Source: Gnetum montanum
Taxonomy: Eukaryota; Streptophyta; Gnetopsida; Gnetales; Gnetaceae
Length of the DNA: 64,000 nt
Direction of reading: 5' to 3'
Assembly: GCA_015680685.1 (NCBI GenBank)
Contig: MNCI01017823.1
Coordinates: forward strand, 1-64,000
Positions 22,832 through 33,070 of the stretch are shown piece after piece; within the stretch, counting starts at the first letter, position 1; the number at the start of each line of letters is the position of its first letter. A program made the position numbers and the translations under genes. The notes beneath the pieces are model-generated. The model made no database searches. It was not told the origin of the DNA and saw only the letters and a list, made by a program, of their open reading frames with translations.

Positions 22832-24103
22832 ATGGAGACACAAAATCTCATTTCAACAAGGAGTATGATACTCATGAAGAAAATTGTTCCAAATAAGAAT
22901 CCAAAAATAGGAATGAAAGTTGCAACATACAATGTGCTTACGAGATCACTAGTGAGTGAGAAACAATACCCACTATGTCCATCATGGGCCTTGGATGGGC
23001 ATGAATATCGATGTTCATGCATCTTAGCAGAATTACAAGATTTGGATGCTAATGTCTTGTGTTTACAAGAAATCTTACCATGGGAATTCCTATATCAATT
23101 CCAACTAGATTTGAAAAGGATGGGATACAGAGGTATTTATAACCAAAAAGGTTCTTGTGGAAGTTCTTCTTTTGAGCCATAAAGATTAGCATATTGTAGG
23201 AATTACAACAAGGATGGTCATGCGATCCTTTATAAAAAAGCCAAGTTTGAATTAGTACAAGGTTTTGAATGGAGTTTAGAAAATATGATTTTTAAAATTC
23301 CAAAACTTCAAGTGATGGGAAAGAAAAAACAATCAAGATTTTGGAAAAATCACATAGTCCTAGCAGTGATTCTAAAAGTTAATTTATCATGAACATGTGT
23401 ATGCATGGTTAACACACATTTAATTGCCAAACCAACATGTTCAGATGTTAGACTTTGTCAAGGAGCATACTTGATTAAGCAAATAGAAGAAAGTTTGAAG
23501 AAGAAGTTATTCCTAATTTGTATCGATCCAGTTCCATTTATTCTTTATGGAAACTTCAATGCAAAAGTTGGAAGTAGTGTTTATCAATTCTTAAAATATG
23601 GATCTGTAAAGAAATCTTTGAAAGATCAACCTGACTTGAAGAAGATGTTTTTATCAATTCAGCATGTAATTCCATTAGTTAGTGCATATTCTACTTACTT
23701 TGAATCTTCAGTAGATAAATCAAACTCTAGAATTCAAGAACAAATGATGTTGATGGATAGCATTCATTAAGAACCACAATTTACCAATTACTCTACTATG
23801 ATTAATGAGGATGGGTCAACAACATTCGTCATTGAGACTTTGGATTATATTTGGTACAATGCCCGATTCTTTCAAGTTACCAAGTTACTAAAGTTAATTT
23901 CTAAAGAAGAAGTTGAGAAGAAGCAAGATCAAGCCTTGCCATCCCTAATAAGACCATCTGATCATATACCACTTATGGTAGAATTACAATTACTTCTATC
24001 AGTTCATAAGGTTGATCAAGATCAAGAAGTATCTCACTCTTACTTTTATTTGATTGATCTTACTATTTTATTTCATAGTGCAATTTATATTTCAATTAGA
24101 TAA
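22832..24103 (+). pseudogene. CCR4-type deadenylase (EEP nuclease) pseudogene
   Basis: Related to the catalytic subunit of the CCR4-NOT complex, which shortens mRNA poly(A) tails. Visible in order: VATYNVLTRSLVS, YPLCPSWALDGHEYR, LDANVLCLQEI (metal-binding Glu), GSCGSSSFEP, KDGHAILYKKAKFELVQ, MVNTHLIAKP, LYGNFNAKVGSSVYQFL (GDFN in active enzymes, so the catalytic Asp is Asn here), PLVSAYS, EPQFTN, ETLDYIWYNA and RPSDHIPLMVEL (catalytic SDH). About 424 codons stay in a single frame with only three stops: TAA 23180, TGA 23390, TAA 23768. No intron is visible although plant CCR4 genes have them, which suggests an RNA-derived copy. It starts at the nuclease domain and lacks the long N-terminus of many plant homologues. 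It ends about 350 bp before the PPT of the host LTR element. Confidence 0.85.
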
Positions 24104-24467
24104 GTAAAATATCTATGATAATAAAAAATGGGGATAAAGAATTTTCCCTGCCTTCACTTGGGCAACCAGATCCAAGTTGCACTTTGTGTAATCTTGGTTA
24201 GGATTGGTGATTGGTGGTTGATAAATATTTAATTCATCTTTTATCATTTTCAAGTAAGTATCAAGAAATTAATATTTAATTTTTCATATAATCTTTCTCA
24301 CATATATCTTATTTGCAGAATAAGCAAGAAAAAACTTCAAGTTCAAAGGAGGAATCAAATTATTGGTGCATAGGATCATGAAATAAAGCATTAGAGCTAG
24401 AAAAAGATAGAAAACATGGCTTTGTTCAAGGATGAACAAAACCTAAGGGAGGTAGATTGTCACATCT
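24104..24467 (+). other. Element 3' end with polypurine tract
   Basis: The last part, GGCTTTGTTCAAGGATGAAC followed by CTAAGGGAGGTAGAT (24453-24467), runs directly into TGTCACATC. This copies the chromovirus pattern (a GAGGACGAA-like word, then an AAGGGGGGAG-like tract, then TGTCAC). Confidence 0.65.
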
Positions 24468-25055
24468 CCATTCCCAAAAGAGGCTATTGACTAATGAAGA
24501 TGGTGTCTCTTCATAACAAGTGTTATTGTCATCTTAATAAGACCTAAAAGGGTAGTTGTGATTAAGACCCAAAAGGGTGCATTGTAATAATAGACGTGTC
24601 TTTTGAGGTAGCCTTTAGGGGTTTAGCCTAAAGCATTTATTCTTGGGGTTAGAGGTCGTGTTAGCATGGAATGGTGGATCCAATACAAGCAAGTCATGAG
24701 GTGGCGAAGCTGGTATAGGTAGGTCATGGAAAGCTGGGTGAAGTTGGACAAGATGTGAATTGTCCATCCCTTCTAGCCAAGTTATAAGCCTAATCATGGT
24801 GGCAGTGCTAGATTGCCTCTAAGGGATATATGCCAAAAGAAGAAAACCCTAAGGAACACTCATGATATGAATATGCTATTCTATATCAATAAAGCATTCT
24901 TTTTTTTTTCTCTTTTTGCATTTTTCCTATTATTTTCTTTATACATATTGTCAAATATCACTTATATTTCACATTTGGTATATTTTCTTTGTATGCATAA
25001 TGTCTAATATATCATATATTTGACATTTGCCATGACATCTGAGGATGGGATATCA
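24468..25055 (+). repeat. 3' LTR of the gene-carrying element
   Basis: Starts TGTCACATCTCCATTCCC and ends GGGATATCA. It is co-linear with 18771-19373. Confidence 0.8.
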
Positions 25056-25326
25056 TAATAACTTAATGCTACCTAGTAGAATCGAACCTATTATTGACAT
25101 TAACATTCCCATGGTTAGCATAAGGCTATGACTTATAAGTTTTGTAGCTAGACTCACATTGTTGTTGGTTTTCAAATGGCTAGTGATGGGGTTGTGCTTA
25201 TGATATGTTATCCCAAAGTTTTGATAATTAATTTTAATTTTGAAATTGTTATTATGATAATTACTAAATCACATGATCTAATTCCAAAGCTCACATGATA
25301 TAATTCTATCATTCTGAGTTCCTTAT

Positions 25327-26208
25327 TGATGAGTGGCGAGGTACCCCTACACTCAACCATACGAATACGAGCGTTCTCACACGTGATCCGGTTGAACTCC
25401 GCAGACAGACTAGTTGTGGCACCTAGATAGTTATCCTTAGGTCACAGTTCGTTGTCTTCCCACCTAGACTAGTATTATATTTGTCACGTATGGTTTAGTC
25501 CAGAGTGAGGTGTATGATATGTTCCTAATCTAACCGCTACTCCTGAAGGCAATGAAAAGTAATATTAACTAAGCTAAGCTAGGAGGGAAAGGGTAAGAAG
25601 ATCTAATCTAGCCTAAGTGCGATGAGCATCTATTCCTTGATCATCCGTACACATCTTGGACTTCGTGCATGACTACCACTAGGATTACCAAGCGCAGATC
25701 CTAGGTACACCACTAGGTTACCAAGTAGTCACACTTAAATGCTCGTAATCAAGTCGTACTCATTCCGCGTTCTAAGAGTTTAAGGGTGAGAGAGACTAAT
25801 TAGGAAAGCAGTAAATAACAATTAAATAAATAAATAACAAAGTGAATGCTGCAATGATGAAGTAATCTCGATCTGTATTACCAGTCATGTGCATGTCCAA
25901 GTATGTCACACTCGAATAAAGGATGTCGTAAAATTACATTCGTCACACTACGAGTAGAAACTGGAAAATAATTCTATCTCTCGAGGGATAAAACTGCTAG
26001 AGTTTCACTAAGGAACTAAACTAATGATGTTAGAAAAGGGAGAGCTGCTTCTTATTTATAGACATTATAGCAGACTGTGATATCACATACGCGATATCGC
26101 AAGGGAAGACGCAATATTGCGTACGCAATATCGTGGGGGATGCGATATCGTGACAGACGCAATATCGCGTACGCGATATCGTGGCCCATGCGATATCGCA
26201 TCCCATCA
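25327..26208 (-). repeat. 3' LTR (882 bp)
   Basis: U3 is at the right-hand end with a GCGATATCGC-type array at 26071-26205; the TATA box is the reverse complement of TATTTATAG at 26053-26061. Most of the rest is R/U5. Confidence 0.9.
26071..26205. repeat. Array of GATATC-centred palindromes in U3
   Basis: Repeated GCGATATCGC, GCAATATTGC, GCAATATCGC and ACGCGATATCG words, each a near-perfect dyad about every 15-20 bp. The matching array in the other LTR (29951-30050) is shorter, which accounts for the difference in LTR length. Confidence 0.85.
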
Positions 26209-26220
26209 TACCCCCACGAC
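26209..26220 (-). other. Polypurine tract
   Basis: GTCGTGGGGGTA on the minus strand, directly before the LTR start TGATGGG. Confidence 0.85.
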
Positions 26221-26359
26221 TAAATAAAAACTCATCCTTGAGTTATAGTGATTCCATAGTGGATAGGTATGGGATTATTGATGGAAAAAGAAATGGGAAA
26301 ATGCTGCAGTGTGGGAAGAAAACACAACACACAAATACTACAAATATAAAAATTGGAAC

Positions 26360-26947
26360 TCATGTAATTCCTAGTGGCGTTGGCTCCTCCATTAGTGTCT
26401 TTCCCTTTTCTTGTGCTCCAGGTGTTGGGATTTGATGGCGTTGAAGTATGGCTTGGAGTTTTTCCTCTTGTAAGGCCTTGAGTGCCTTGGCGCGCGTGTA
26501 AGTTTGCGCTTGTGCCATAGAGGCATCCCAGTTAGCCTTCTCTTTTTCTTCCGCCACCCTTTTATTCTCTGTCAATAGTTTATTAAGTTTCTCGGTTCTG
26601 AAAGTGTCCAGCTGGTCCTGAGCAACCTTTGGCCCTGTATTCAGAAGGTTTAATATTTCTGAAATGGCTTAAACAGAGAAATCAACAGTTACACCACAAT
26701 TGTTAACCGTGGTGCCTTCTTCTTTATTGTGCCAAAATTGGTACATTTCCCCTAAGTACCAGTCACCACTTTTAGAGAGGGTAGGCCTTGATTGTACAGC
26801 AGCAGGGTCTTCTAGGTGGATACTAAATGATTGTTCTACCTGCTCTGCATGTTGTTCGGTAGGAACTTGTCCTTCACCTCTCCTAGGTCGTTTGATCACA
26901 CTTTGAGCAGGACCTTCCTGTTGTCTGCATTTCGGGGCCATCTGCAA
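26360..26947 (-). pseudogene. Remnant of the extra ORF (MAPK.. family)
   Basis: The minus strand starts MAPKCRQQEG and includes SGDWYLGEMYQFWHNKEEG. This matches GKWYMGEPYLFWNN of the plus-strand ORF at 7705-10527, which also begins MAPK. A second open piece (26360-26575) is Lys/Glu/Gln/Ala-rich and helical and ends HQIPTPGAQEKGK, like the coiled part of the larger ORF. Stops separate the two. Directly before the ATG lies TTCCGTGTGATTGCAG, a good splice acceptor, so the ORF may have been made from a spliced RNA; the larger copy has TGATTACAA at the same place. The central domain of the large copy is missing here. Confidence 0.6.
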
Positions 26948-28254
26948 TCACACGGAACCAATTGTTAGTAAGGTTGTTACCAAAGTTAGGTTATACCTTA
27001 CTGCTTGCCTTAATAGATTTACTTTATTTCCATGTGATGTTAATTATTGGAAGAACATGTTCCCGAAATATTATAGTGTTGAGTCCTCTTTACTTAGGTG
27101 GTTTCCAAATTTAATTTTCTGGTATAGCTAAGGGGATGAAATTGTTTTTGACACATGCTATTCTTAATTCTACAACTAATTACCCTTAAAGATATCCTTC
27201 GGGCGATGATGAACTTCAAAAAAATTATGCACTATATGCACTATTCAGTGTGTGCCCCTCCCCCACGACTAAGCTGAACACTTCGGGTTCAAGTAGGTTC
27301 AAATGGAATGAAAATCAGAGTATCGGTGAGCGAGTTATGGATATGAAAACAAGGGATGCACAATCGTGATTCGTAGAGAGGAATTGAAAAACTTCCCCTG
27401 CGTGAACAATTGCAAATGATGTTGATTAGCACAGGGGGATCACGTATATATATTTTCATTAAAGTTAGGGCACTTAAAGAATGTACCAAATTTTTAATAT
27501 TTCTTTGAAATTAAATGATGTAAACTAAGGATATCTTGATGATTGTTAAGGGGTTCTCAGGTAATTATATGGTTTTAAAGGCACAAATAATGATCTGTGG
27601 GTTTTATCAATAAGGACCTTGGGTGATAGAGAAAAAGGCTATGTGATGATTCATAGGGACGTTGAATCGGAGGGATAGTAATAAGGGAAAGAATATCATG
27701 AACAATATGCTGAGGGTAGTAAATGGTGTGTGTGAGCTATGTCATAAGTGAAAATTACAAAAGATTACAGAAGTGGGTAATCCCCAAAGAAGGTTCCAAC
27801 CTATAATGCCCTTGTGTAACCACACTTAAAGTGTCTGTGGGCACTAGAAGAGTTAAATGTAATCCATACTAACTCCACAAAACACACACATGTAAATATC
27901 ACCAGAATGAGGTAAGAATTCTATGTTACACACAACACGAGCTATGATTACATGAACAATGAGATGAGACGAACTATAGAAAGGGATCGTAGAGATTGGG
28001 ACATGAGGTAACTAACTCAGGGCATAGTGAATCCTACGTGTAAAGCATGATTAACGTGTCATTAACCCATCTTTCCAAGATTAGGACCAAGTCCATTCCT
28101 CTAATCAGTGATATCGCATTGTTTCATCCCATGATGAGCAACTATGAGAGTACCATAACAACAAGGCATACGATCACTTAGCATTTTGTTCAAGGGAGGA
28201 GTGATTTTTGTTTTATGATACTTCTCTTCTCTTCTTCTTTTTTCTCATTGCTAA
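26948..28254 (-). other. Post-pol spacer of the element
   Basis: No coding frame. It shares blocks with the spacer at 41690-42300: CCCCAAAGAAGGTTCCAACC and GTGTCTGTGGGCACTAG correspond to CCCCAAAGTAGGATCATGCC and GAGTCCGTAGGCTCTAG. A second purine motif (TTAGTCGTGGGGGAG on minus) lies at 27258-27272. Confidence 0.6.
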
Positions 28255-28287
28255 NNNNNNNNNNNNNNNNNNNNNNNNNNNNNNNNN
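28255..28287. other. Assembly gap (N)
   Basis: 33 N. It lies exactly where pol would be expected. Confidence 0.95.
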
Positions 28288-28289
28288 CA

Positions 28290-29075
28290 TCTAGCTAATT
28301 CTCCTTCTTCTTTTGCTACCCGCTTAACAAGCTCTTGGACTTGATGGGTTCATAGTTCATATAGTTGACCTTGGGCATACATTCCTAAGGTCTCTCTTAT
28401 TTCATTACGTAGCCCATCAATGATATGATACATTAGCCTTTCCTCGGAAAACCCATTTCCTAGACACTTGTTTAACATTGCATAATATCTTTCTAAGGCC
28501 ATGTCCAAGGGTTCATGTTATGCTTGTTTCCATCCTTGGATTTTCTTCCTCAAGGCTAACACTCTTGCATAGGTTTGATATTTTTCGTTAAAGCATTCTA
28601 CGATTGTTGGCCAACATTGTATTGAATTTGGTTTTAGCGATCTATACCATACTTTTGCTTGGCCAACGAGTGTCATAGGGAAGAGCTTAAGTTTTTGCCA
28701 TCCATTATCAATGTTGTTCCATGTGCAAGCATCGTAGAAGGCTTGTAAATGTTGATGCGGATCTAAGTCATAGCCTCCTAAAAATTTGGAAAAGTTGTTT
28801 AAATCGAGCCTGGGTAGACGACTCTCTTTACGATGCCTACGTGAGATTCGAATAGCCTCTTGTATTTGAGTTAAGCTTGTAGTGGTCAGTGGGGGTTCAT
28901 CATCATCAGGTAAGTTATGCTTTCGTGTGTTGTGAGGACGTTGTATTTGTTCATTTTTATAAGAAATTTCCACTTTAGGTTGTATACTCCAATCTTCATC
29001 ATCAGATAGTTCGTTGGTTCTCCAATGAACTTCCTCACTAAGTGTGGCATTATTATAATCTTGTAGGAGAGGCAT
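28290..29075 (-). pseudogene. Gypsy gag (N-terminal and capsid part)
   Basis: Starts MPLLQDYNNATL and reads openly for 185 codons through LPRLDLNNFSKFLGGYDLD, HLQAFYDACTWNN, AKVWYRSLKPNSI and FNEKYQTYARV to GWKQA. After one stop it continues as HEPLDMALERYYAMLNKCL and HIIDGLRNEIRETLGMYAQGQ up to the gap. The capsid motifs match those of Athila/Tat-type gag and of the two other gag relics here (36520-38040 and 47620-48000). The leader lacks the N-terminal segment that the other two gypsy copies carry (WRDLQGN-like). One stop and an unknown 3' end; otherwise well kept. Confidence 0.8.
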
Positions 29076-29188
29076 TGTTGTGTGTAAATTTATGTGACTT
29101 TTTATAATTACTTCTTTCTTAAGAGATATATCGTTAAGTCCTTTATAGCGACCTTATATGATATAACTAATCTAGATAACTAGCACCA

Positions 29189-29206
29189 TCCCCAGCAACG
29201 GTGCCA
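29189..29206 (-). other. Primer-binding site (tRNA-Asp type)
   Basis: The minus strand reads TGGCACCGTTGCTGGGGA. It matches TGGCGCCGTTGCCGGGGA, the complement of the plant tRNA-Asp 3' end, with two transitions. It lies 1 nt from the LTR. Confidence 0.85.
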
Positions 29207-29207
29207 A

Positions 29208-30055
29208 TGATGAGTGGCGAGGTACCCCTACACTCAACCATACGAATACGAGCGTTCTCACGCGCGATCTGGTTGAACTCCATAGATGGACTAGTTGTGG
29301 CACCTATACAGTTATCCTTAGGTCGTAGTTCATTGTCTTCCCACCTAGACTAGTATTATATTTGTCACGTATGGTTTAGTCTAGAGTGAGGTGTATGATG
29401 TGTTCCTAATCTAATCGCTACTCCTGAAGGTAATAAAACGTAATATTAACTAAGCTAAGCTAGGAGGGAAAGGGTAAGAAGATCTAATCTAGCCTAAGTG
29501 CGATGAGCATCTGTTCCTTGATCATCTGTACACATCTTGGACTTCATGCATGACTACCACTAGGATTACCAAGTGTAGATCTTAGGTACGCTACTAGGTT
29601 ACCAAGTAGTCACACTTAAATGCTCGTAATCAAGTCGTACTCATTCCACGTTCTAAGAGTTTAAGGGTGAGAGAGACTAATTAGGAAAGTAGTAAATAAC
29701 AATTAAATAAATAAATAACAAATTGAATTCTGCAATGATGAAGTAATCTCAATCTTTATTGCCGATCATGTGCATGTACAAGTACATCACACTCGAATAA
29801 AGGATGTCATACAATTACATTCACCACACTGCGGGCAGACACTGGAAAATAATTCTATCTCTTGAGGGATCAAACTGCCAGATTTTCACTAAGGAACTAA
29901 ACTAATGATGTCAAACAAGGAAAAGCCGCTTCTTATTTATAGACATTGCGGTAGACTGCGATATCGCATACGCAATATCGCAAGGGATGCGATATCGCGA
30001 CGGACGTGATATCACATACGCGATATCACGGCCCATGCGATCTCACGTCCCATCA
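29208..30055 (-). repeat. 5' LTR (848 bp)
   Basis: Pairs with 25327-26208. U3 array at 29951-30050, TATA (reverse complement of CTTATTTATAG) at 29932-29942. Confidence 0.9.
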
Positions 30056-30181
30056 CTTATCTTTTTCATTTTCTCTTTATCTAGCTAAATCTATTAATGT
30101 ACAAAGCCCAAAGTTGTTAACTCATGCTTAAAAAGTTAAGTTCTGACACAAGCATTTGTTAGAGGAAGTTCATCAAAGTTT

Positions 30182-30470
30182 CTCATGCTTTGTAATTTTT
30201 CCATGGTCATGAATGTGTATCATGTAAACTTCCTTCAATATACTATTTATGGTTTGAACTTTATAAATAGGCATGATCAATGTTAATAAATAATGTCATT
30301 TAGCCTCATGATTTAGATAGCATGTACATTTACTAGTTAATTTTCTTAATACAAGATTTCTAATAGATCCTTGTATTTGTGGCTTGGGCTTTGTAGTGCC
30401 GAGGATGAAACCTTTTGCTTAAGATTGATCCATTCTGAGGTTTTTATTTTCCCTGAATAAACATTTTATT
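30182..30470 (+). repeat. Block duplicated from the receptor-kinase 3' flank
   Basis: Same order of words as 17655-17945 (TCATGCTTTGTAATTTTTCC to AATAAACATTTTA). It lies about 270 bp before the NB-ARC relic. Confidence 0.85.
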
Positions 30471-30739
30471 TTTATTGATATAAGTATTATAGTAGTTAAT
30501 AAGCCCAATGGTAATAACCTAGTTGAAATTTGTTTGGTTAATAGAGATCTAAATTGTCTTAGGAATATAATAAAATTTTAATTTTAACTTCAAAAAAAGA
30601 AAGTTATTTAAAGATCCTTGAGTCAGAATCATAGCAAAGTATACAGTTCCCCAAACCTATATGCAAGGCATTATTCAAAACATTTTTGTTATTATTATCA
30701 TGAAAATATTCCATCATATCTTTGAGACATAACAGTGGT

Positions 30740-33070
30740 GCCCACCATATCTGAAAGGTTTAAGCATTTTTCTTCATTTGGGTTTACTACAAGAATCCAT
30801 GGGAAAAATCTTAGAATTCTAATTACATGTAGAGATAGAGATGTCAAGCTCAAGGTTGAAGAGATTAGCAAAGTTGAAGAGTACTAAATACAGTCCTTAA
30901 GTAGTAAAGATGCCAAGGAATTGTTATATAGGACTATCATGAATTCCATTGATGGTCAGGAACAATTCTCCAATGAGATGCAGAAGTTGAAAAAAGTTAG
31001 TGACTTATGCTATGGAATTATTGTTCTTCTACATCTCATAGGAATTCATCTTAGAGATAGATAATAGAAGCTTAGAATGCTACAACCAAATTATTGATGA
31101 CCTGAACAGGGGAGCTCTTACTTCTTCTTCATGCCACTACAAGCCCATCCCTAATATTTTACTATTCGTTTAAAAAACTGAACATTAATTTTCAAATTGC
31201 ATTTTTAGATATCTGCAGTGGTTTGTGCACACTTTGATTCCACTAGATAAACTAAAGTAACTAGGAGATTTTTGGTTTGATAGTCAAAGAAAGCTTGCTA
31301 AAGAAGGATATGGTATAGAAAAGAGATGATCAAGTGATAGTTTATGATATTTTGAAGGCAATAATTTTAGATGATACCAACAAGTATTCTATCTAGAATA
31401 AAAATGTTTGAAAAGCTTAACTTTCTCTATTTATCTCCCTAATTTCATTTAAAAGTATCATTACTCTTACTATTTTTTCAAATGTTGGTTCCTTGTTCAT
31501 CTATTTTCCTAAATTTGAAATTTCAAAGCTTGTTCGACTAATAGACTTGTTTGAAATTTCTTTTGTTTTCTCTTCAAATGTTTTGAAACCACATTTTTTG
31601 ACCTAGGATCGCTGAGCATGGGGGATTCTACATTTTCATTTACAAGTTTAGAAGGCTTTACCAATCTCTCCAGTTTAGAATTGATAAATTGCATTTGTTG
31701 TGACTCAAAGAACTTCCATCTGGCATATGTTCATCAAGATGCTTCAGAATCCTTATTGTATGCAACTATTTAGAGCTTGTTAGTTTTCCTAGTGATTTGA
31801 GAGGTCTCACCTCCTTGAAGATGCTATTCATTTTTGGCTATTCCAAATTGAAGGTTTTATTGGATGGATGGAACATGTCATAGCATTTTAAAACTATCTG
31901 CAAATCAGTTATTGCGAGAACATGGGGTTCCTCAAAGATTTGGCTAAATAGGGCTTGGCTGGAGGATTATTTTTTACTAAGGCTATCAAGTGAAGGTGAT
32001 GCTATTGCTACTACGGTATCTTTTAAATTTCTATCTACCTCATTCCTAGACAAACTCTGATTAAATATAGGTAAGGAATTGAAGACATTGAAAGGTGATT
32101 TCGATAAGTTGCAGAAGCTTGAGGAGCTATTTTTATGTTCCAAATTTCTGACCCAATTGCTAGTTCAACTATGCCAGTATGCTAAAAATTTAAAGAAACT
32201 CCACATAGAGGATTGCTTTTGGTTGAAGATTGTACCCTGAAGTTAGTTTGTTGACTAAGCTATGTACCTTGGATTTTTCTACTTGTCAGCAAGTTTATCA
32301 AACAAGTGTTTTTCCAGAAACTTTATAACATTTAGCAACTTTATCTACTTTAAAAGCAAGTGGCATGAGAGACTTCACACCTAAGTTATGCTCCTCTAGT
32401 TAGTCTAAAGGAGTTGGTGCTATGGAATTTCTTGGAGACTATAGAACATACATAAGTTATCCAAATTGAAAACAGCAGAGCTCAACAATTACACTTTTCT
32501 AAATACTCTGCCAAAAGACATAGGTCAATTTCGTAATTAGAGAAATTGCTTTTACATAGTTGCACTAAGTTTAAGACTTAGCCAGAAAGTATAGCAATAT
32601 TTTCAACATTGTTAAGACTTAGCCTCAGCAAAACTAGAATAAGCATCCTACCTAATAGTTGTAGCAGTCTCATTAATGTGGCCAACTTGGGCTTAAATAA
32701 AATTCCCATTGTGAATTTCTTGTCTATGTTCTATTCTTTTCTTCAAAGTATAATATCATTAACTATATCTAATTATGTTGAGTTGATGAGCCTCTCAAAT
32801 GACCTTTCCAAGTTAACCAACTTAGAAAGGTTAATGTGTAAAAACATTTAGGTAAAACCCTAGGGTTTCTTAAACTAAAGCACCTACAAATTAAGGTACA
32901 ATGGTATGTACTCTGATTATCCTATCCAGTTAGACAAGCTTAAATGTGGTGGCTTGCCCAAAGATGCCATGGACTTAATATTACACTTAAAATATCTTAC
33001 ACTACTTTCGATAGATGGCAGCAATGCTATAATTTGCATAATTGCCAATAACACAACTTTTTTGTGAGGC
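30740..33070 (+). pseudogene. NB-ARC/LRR (NLR) disease-resistance gene relic
   Basis: The plus strand shows the later part of an NB-ARC domain: LRILITCRDRDVKLKVEEI (RNBS-B-like, 30805-30870), then LSSKDAKELLYRTIMNS, then KLKKVSDLCYGIIVLLHLIG (GLPL region, 30990-31040), then VIVYDILKAIILDDTNK (MHD region with VYD for MHD, 31340-31390). After a filler, LRR-like segments follow: LPSDLRGLTSLKML (31790-31830), LKGDFDKLQKLEELFL (32085-32130), LNTLPKDIGQF and LLRLSLSKTRISILPNSCSSL (32609 on). No P-loop, TIR or CC part is seen, and stops and shifts are frequent, so this is long dead. NLRs are cytosolic immune receptors. Confidence 0.75.

Larger units (their letters stand above)
18771..25055 (+). mobile_element. 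Non-autonomous chromovirus-type LTR element with captured host gene pieces
   Basis: Two related LTRs in the same orientation (18771-19373 and 24468-25055) bracket 5.1 kb. A PBS-like site follows the first LTR (19378-19390) and a purine tract precedes the second (24454-24465), as expected of one complete element. ATAAC occurs directly before the left LTR (18766-18770) and again at 25058-25062, two bases beyond the assumed right end, so it is a candidate target duplication with that reservation. No gag, protease, RT or integrase is recognisable inside. The interior holds T-arm-like motifs, a short-chain dehydrogenase fragment, C-rich and minisatellite DNA, and a CCR4-type nuclease frame. The LTRs differ at many sites, so the insertion is old. 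The same LTR family recurs at 57192-57754. Two unrelated solo LTRs flanking host DNA would be the alternative, but PBS and PPT argue against it. Confidence 0.7.
25327..30055 (-). mobile_element. Gypsy LTR element with perfect target duplication, no pol seen
   Basis: LTRs at 25327-26208 and 29208-30055 start TGATGAGTGG and end CATCA on the plus strand. CTTAT lies directly outside both ends (25322-25326 and 30056-30060), a perfect 5-bp target duplication. The PBS (29189-29206) and PPT (26209-26220) face minus. The LTRs are close to each other, with most differences C-to-T or G-to-A changes, so this is among the younger insertions here. The interior (about 3 kb) has gag at the 5' end, then an N gap (28255-28287), then spacer sequence that in the element at 40371 follows integrase, then the extra ORF. 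Pol is therefore missing, or hidden if the N run stands for a longer unknown gap. Confidence 0.9.

Noticed and set aside
18804-24797. Minus-strand ORFs at 18804-19064 and 24615-24797
   Set aside because: Both are reverse-strand readings of the LTRs of the gene-carrying element.
26071-26205. Regularly spaced palindromes that could suggest a CRISPR array
   Set aside because: Units are adjacent dyads without unique spacers, lie in an LTR U3, and the context is a plant genome.
31509-31694. 61-codon minus-strand ORF
   Set aside because: Antisense to the NLR relic; no motif of its own.
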